DNA from: Diphasiastrum complanatum
Lineage: Eukaryota; Streptophyta; Lycopodiopsida; Lycopodiales; Lycopodiaceae
Length of the DNA: 64,000 nt
Assembly: GCA_029204225.1 (NCBI GenBank)
Contig: CM055108.1
Location: 12,955,955 to 13,019,954, forward strand
Direction: 5' to 3'
The translations under genes and the position numbers were made by a program. Of the stretch, positions 43,719 through 64,000 are shown piece by piece. Below the pieces are notes generated by a model, which was not told where the DNA came from, made no database searches, and was given only the letters and a program-made list of their open reading frames with translations. How positions within the stretch are numbered: the stretch's first letter is position 1; each line of letters opens with the position of its first letter.

Positions 43719-44223
43719 TGTCATGTAATTAGAATTTCTGTATATGACCTTGTAAAGCTTCATAGATTCCAAAAGGTTCCAATATTCTAATAAATTAAGG
43801 TGGACCTCTCTTTAGGCCTCTATAAGCTAATAAGTGGCTAGTTAATAATTATAGGTAGTTACAAGACTGTAGATTAGTTAACTAGCCTAGTTCTATCATT
43901 GAAAGAATCTTTTGGCTCATTTGATTGGTGAGTGCCTTGGAAAAACCTCCACTCCTTGTGGATGTTAGTTTGCGAAGAGTGCTTGGGTATGTCTCATGTG
44001 TCCAATCCTCATAAATCCAATCTTAATCAGATCTCCATAAAAAATTGTATTTCTTTGATTTCAATGCTTATGGGATGGCTATTATGGTTGGATTTTAATG
44101 CTTTTGTGTCATCAACACTTTTGTTATTGTTTTGCTCTACTTCAACATGATTCTTGAAATTGTTGCTATAAATAATGGGTTAGTCACATGACTGTGTTAT
44201 TTTTTTTTTATAGAATCTTAACA
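43719..44223 (+). mobile_element. copia-type LTR (about 505 bp)
   Basis: It begins TGTCATGTAATTAG after CTTAAGTAGGAG (purine-rich) and ends AATCTTAACA followed by TGGT, as in copia LTR/primer-site junctions. It is probably the 3' LTR of the gag/RT relic just upstream. Confidence 0.45.
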
Positions 44224-45308
44224 TGGTCTCTCTCTTTCCTCTATTCCACGAGTCTCAACATTGTCACTCTATGTTTACATATTTATTTCCCCCCATATTT
44301 TTTAATTAGTATGCACAATTACATACCTTTGACATGAGTGCCTATTATCACACCTCATGTGATGTGGTGGTGCAACGCGCTGTAATTGGGAGCTTTAATT
44401 CCCTGCCCACACATACAAGTCCTTTCAAAATAGAATAGAAAATGTTCAGTGTCTTATTGTTGTCACTCTTGGAGTTTTAAAAGAGTTCATGGGTGTCCTC
44501 ACCTTTGAGTGGCTTCACAAACTACTTCAACACATAGGATTGGCTTTGCAAGGCAAGGCCAGAATACTTGATAGCATTAGGTGACGATGTTGGTGGTGGT
44601 GGGAACCCTTGGGTGGCATTTCCTTTAACTAATGTAGCTTAACATTCCAAGTCTTAACTTACTTTGTACTCCTATTTGTCTTCATCCATTCCCCTTACCT
44701 TCACATGTTATTACTTCATCACCCTTTTGCTCCTTTTCTTTCACCTTTTTTTGTTCGATTAGATTGCGTGGCCTTGCTTTTCTTTCTTACCCATTTGTAT
44801 AGAAGCTCCTGAAGGAAAGAAGCAAAATTCCTCCTCCCTTTCTCTTTGCATCCATTTCCCTCTCCTGTACTCCATCTAATAAGTTATCTGAGAAGTGGGT
44901 TTGCTTCTTGGAGCATTGCTCCTGTACATAAAGCCTGCTGATCAAAGCAACATCCTTTTATTTCAAACTAAGCCTCTCGGACATGAGTTACTGGAGGTGG
45001 GTTGTTCCAAGGATCAGCAGAGTTGCCAAAAGGTGATAACGATGTCTAAGAATGGGCTTTTCAATTAAGATATGACGATGCTGCTCATCATCAAAGCTTG
45101 AATAACTTATTCTGCGGTTCTGAAGTTTTTTGGTGATATATATTTGGTGTACTTTGTCTGATCCGTCTTGAAAGGAGCGGTCGTGCATCGTTTGTTCAAA
45201 TCACTATGCGCAAGTCGTAATGGCGGCTGTCAATAGACCATAAATTGTCAAAGCAGAACTTGCTCAGCTGATATTCTGTTAGGAGAAAGAGGCGAAGAGA
45301 TTTGCAGC
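44224..45308. other. upstream region of the ARF gene, no other gene seen
   Basis: It presumably contains the ARF promoter and 5' leader. No convincing TATA box was found near the start codon. Confidence 0.4.
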
Positions 45309-62722
<17,414 letters not shown>

Positions 62723-62740
62723 GCAGTATTCCAGAGATCC

Positions 62741-62977
62741 ATGGTTGCAGATATTCCATTAGCTATTACTAGTGCAGCATTTTCAGTTCCATATTTAGGC
62801 CCATCAGCCGTTATTTCTGTCTTGGGTTTAGAAATGGCTAAATTTTCCCGTTACACAGAAATTGAAACTACTGGTCAAGCATTATTTAATTGGGATTTTT
62901 GCATTAGAGGGCTTGAACTTGATGCTCCCCAATACAACAACAATTTCCTGAAGGTTATATATTTGGCACGAACATAA
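62741..62977 (+). CDS. 78-aa ORF just downstream of ARFB1, unknown
   Basis: It reads like a genuine hydrophobic-to-acidic protein fragment (ADIPLAITSAAFSVPYLG, then FNWDFCIRGLELDAPQ), and 60 bp later another frame continues SPGLHVFVIAGVNNLEIGN. I do not recognise the family. It lies where the ARF 3' UTR is expected, so it may be an exon fragment of an older gene or chance. Confidence 0.2.
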   Translation: MVADIPLAITSAAFSVPYLGPSAVISVLGLEMAKFSRYTEIETTGQALFNWDFCIRGLELDAPQYNNNFLKVIYLART

Positions 62978-63625
62978 ACTAGCTACATCTTAAAACTTCT
63001 GCAATAGCAAAAGCTACAAGATATAAGTGCGCACTTTGGTGTTCTCCTGGATTGCATGTGTTTGTGATTGCTGGGGTCAATAACCTGGAGATTGGCAATT
63101 ACAGACGAATCGCTGATATGGGTGCACTTCCTCATGGTTGTATATAGAGGTTAAATCAGGTCTGATAAACAAGGCATTGGTGTATCATTGTGTAGTTTCT
63201 CATGTACACAAAGTCTGGTGTTGTATACAACTTACAAATTCAGGTTTCATCCGTTTTTGTTCTTGGGATGCTCTTGTATCATAGGATGTCAACATGTTTA
63301 CCATTACCCACAAATACGTCCATGTGCAGACTTTACAGTAGTATGACTGAGGCAAAATATTGCTCAAATCCATTCTCATGATGTTTTTGTTTGGGTATGG
63401 AAGATAAATTGAATGTTGTTGATATCTTTGTGAAGTCTTTAAACTTGTGGGTGTGTCTCTGTTATATATCAAACCAATATCTACATAATACGGGATAGTA
63501 AGCAAAGGCCTTCAAGTTGTAAGGATCGGGACAACCTGTATCCTCCACTTGTTTAATAATTTCATTTCAACTTACATTGAAGTACTCATCAAGAAGTCTT
63601 ATGACCTCTAGTGCTGCTATTTAAA
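62978..63625. other. downstream flank, no gene recognised
   Basis: AT-rich sequence, probably including the ARF 3' UTR end; no unambiguous poly(A) signal was chosen. Confidence 0.4.
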
Positions 63626-64000
63626 TGCTGTACATACTTGAGTGCTTTTCTTAGCTTATGGGGGTATAAAGATGCTCTATTTGCTGGTTGGAATTGCTCT
63701 TTATAACTTTCTAGTGTTGGATGCAATGGACTAAATACATATGCTAATTCGAATTTACAAGAAGATGACAAGAAGACCGTGGGATTTTCCCCGCACTCCA
63801 CATGGCCAAACTCAAATACCTGGGCTGTAGCATATCTGATCAGGGTATTGAGATTGATTATGATAAGGTTCGTAGTGAACACCCCCCCCCCCCCCCCCCC
63901 CTGCGGGCCATGTTGCTGTACATACTTAAGTGCTTTTCTTAGCTTATGGGGGTATAAAGATGCACTATTTGCTGGTTGGAATTGCTCTTTATAACTTTCT
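63626..64000 (+). repeat. duplicated 87-bp segment, 288-bp period
   Basis: TGCTGTACATACTTGAGTGC and the next 67 bases at 63626-63712 recur at 63914-64000 with two substitutions. The second copy is cut by the window end, so the tandem unit is 288 bp and may continue beyond. Confidence 0.85.
63882..63901. repeat. (C)20 homopolymer
   Basis: Twenty C's in a row, inside the 288-bp repeat period. The length may be unreliable in an assembly. Confidence 0.9.

Overview
This looks like nuclear DNA from a land plant with a large, repeat-filled genome. The evidence is GT-AG introns, one of them 11.3 kb long, an ARFB1-type small GTPase, a family-34 (xyloglucan xylosyltransferase-like) glycosyltransferase, and plant-type Ty1/copia, Ty3/gypsy and hAT elements. 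I cannot assign a clade from sequence alone. A Penelope-like element and long TE-filled introns would suit a gymnosperm, fern or lycophyte. I saw no bacterial, organellar or CRISPR content.

Layout: 0.6-1.6 kb (-) holds a broken histone-H3/CENH3-like fold followed by an unknown 216-aa ORF. 1.65-2.45 kb holds a cluster of CACGTG and GTGCGATAT motifs. 2.8-5.45 kb holds two convergent intron-containing genes that look like an undescribed or little-described DNA transposon. 5.9-9.0 kb (-) is a decayed Ty3/gypsy copy with a primer-binding site and probable LTR. 9-11.9 kb is a noncoding LTR-element remnant. 12.5-16.4 kb is a Penelope-like retroelement, bounded by about 235-bp direct repeats, whose middle coding segment is inverted. 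16.4-17.9 kb is a gypsy LTR. 19.3-20.6 kb and 35.3-36.6 kb hold two more copies of the Penelope-like 5' region. 20.8-28.6 kb holds a copia LTR end fused to a gypsy gag-pol, followed by an extra ORF with a coiled coil. 29.3-32.5 kb is a copia element with both LTRs but no reverse transcriptase. 36.7-37.2 kb and 41.8-44.2 kb are further copia relics.

Two host genes stand out. The GT34 glycosyltransferase (38.7-40.05 kb, -) is intronless and intact except for a single-base frameshift. The ARFB1-like GTPase (45.3-62.7 kb, +) has six exons that splice cleanly into 195 aa with every GTP-binding motif present. Its first intron carries a recently inserted non-autonomous LTR element (LTRs almost identical) and a hAT transposase gene on the opposite strand. 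Its second intron carries a gypsy integrase relic.

Most coding signal outside these two genes is transposon-derived and damaged by stops and frameshifts. Domain calls rest on motifs read by eye; no alignment or database search was run.
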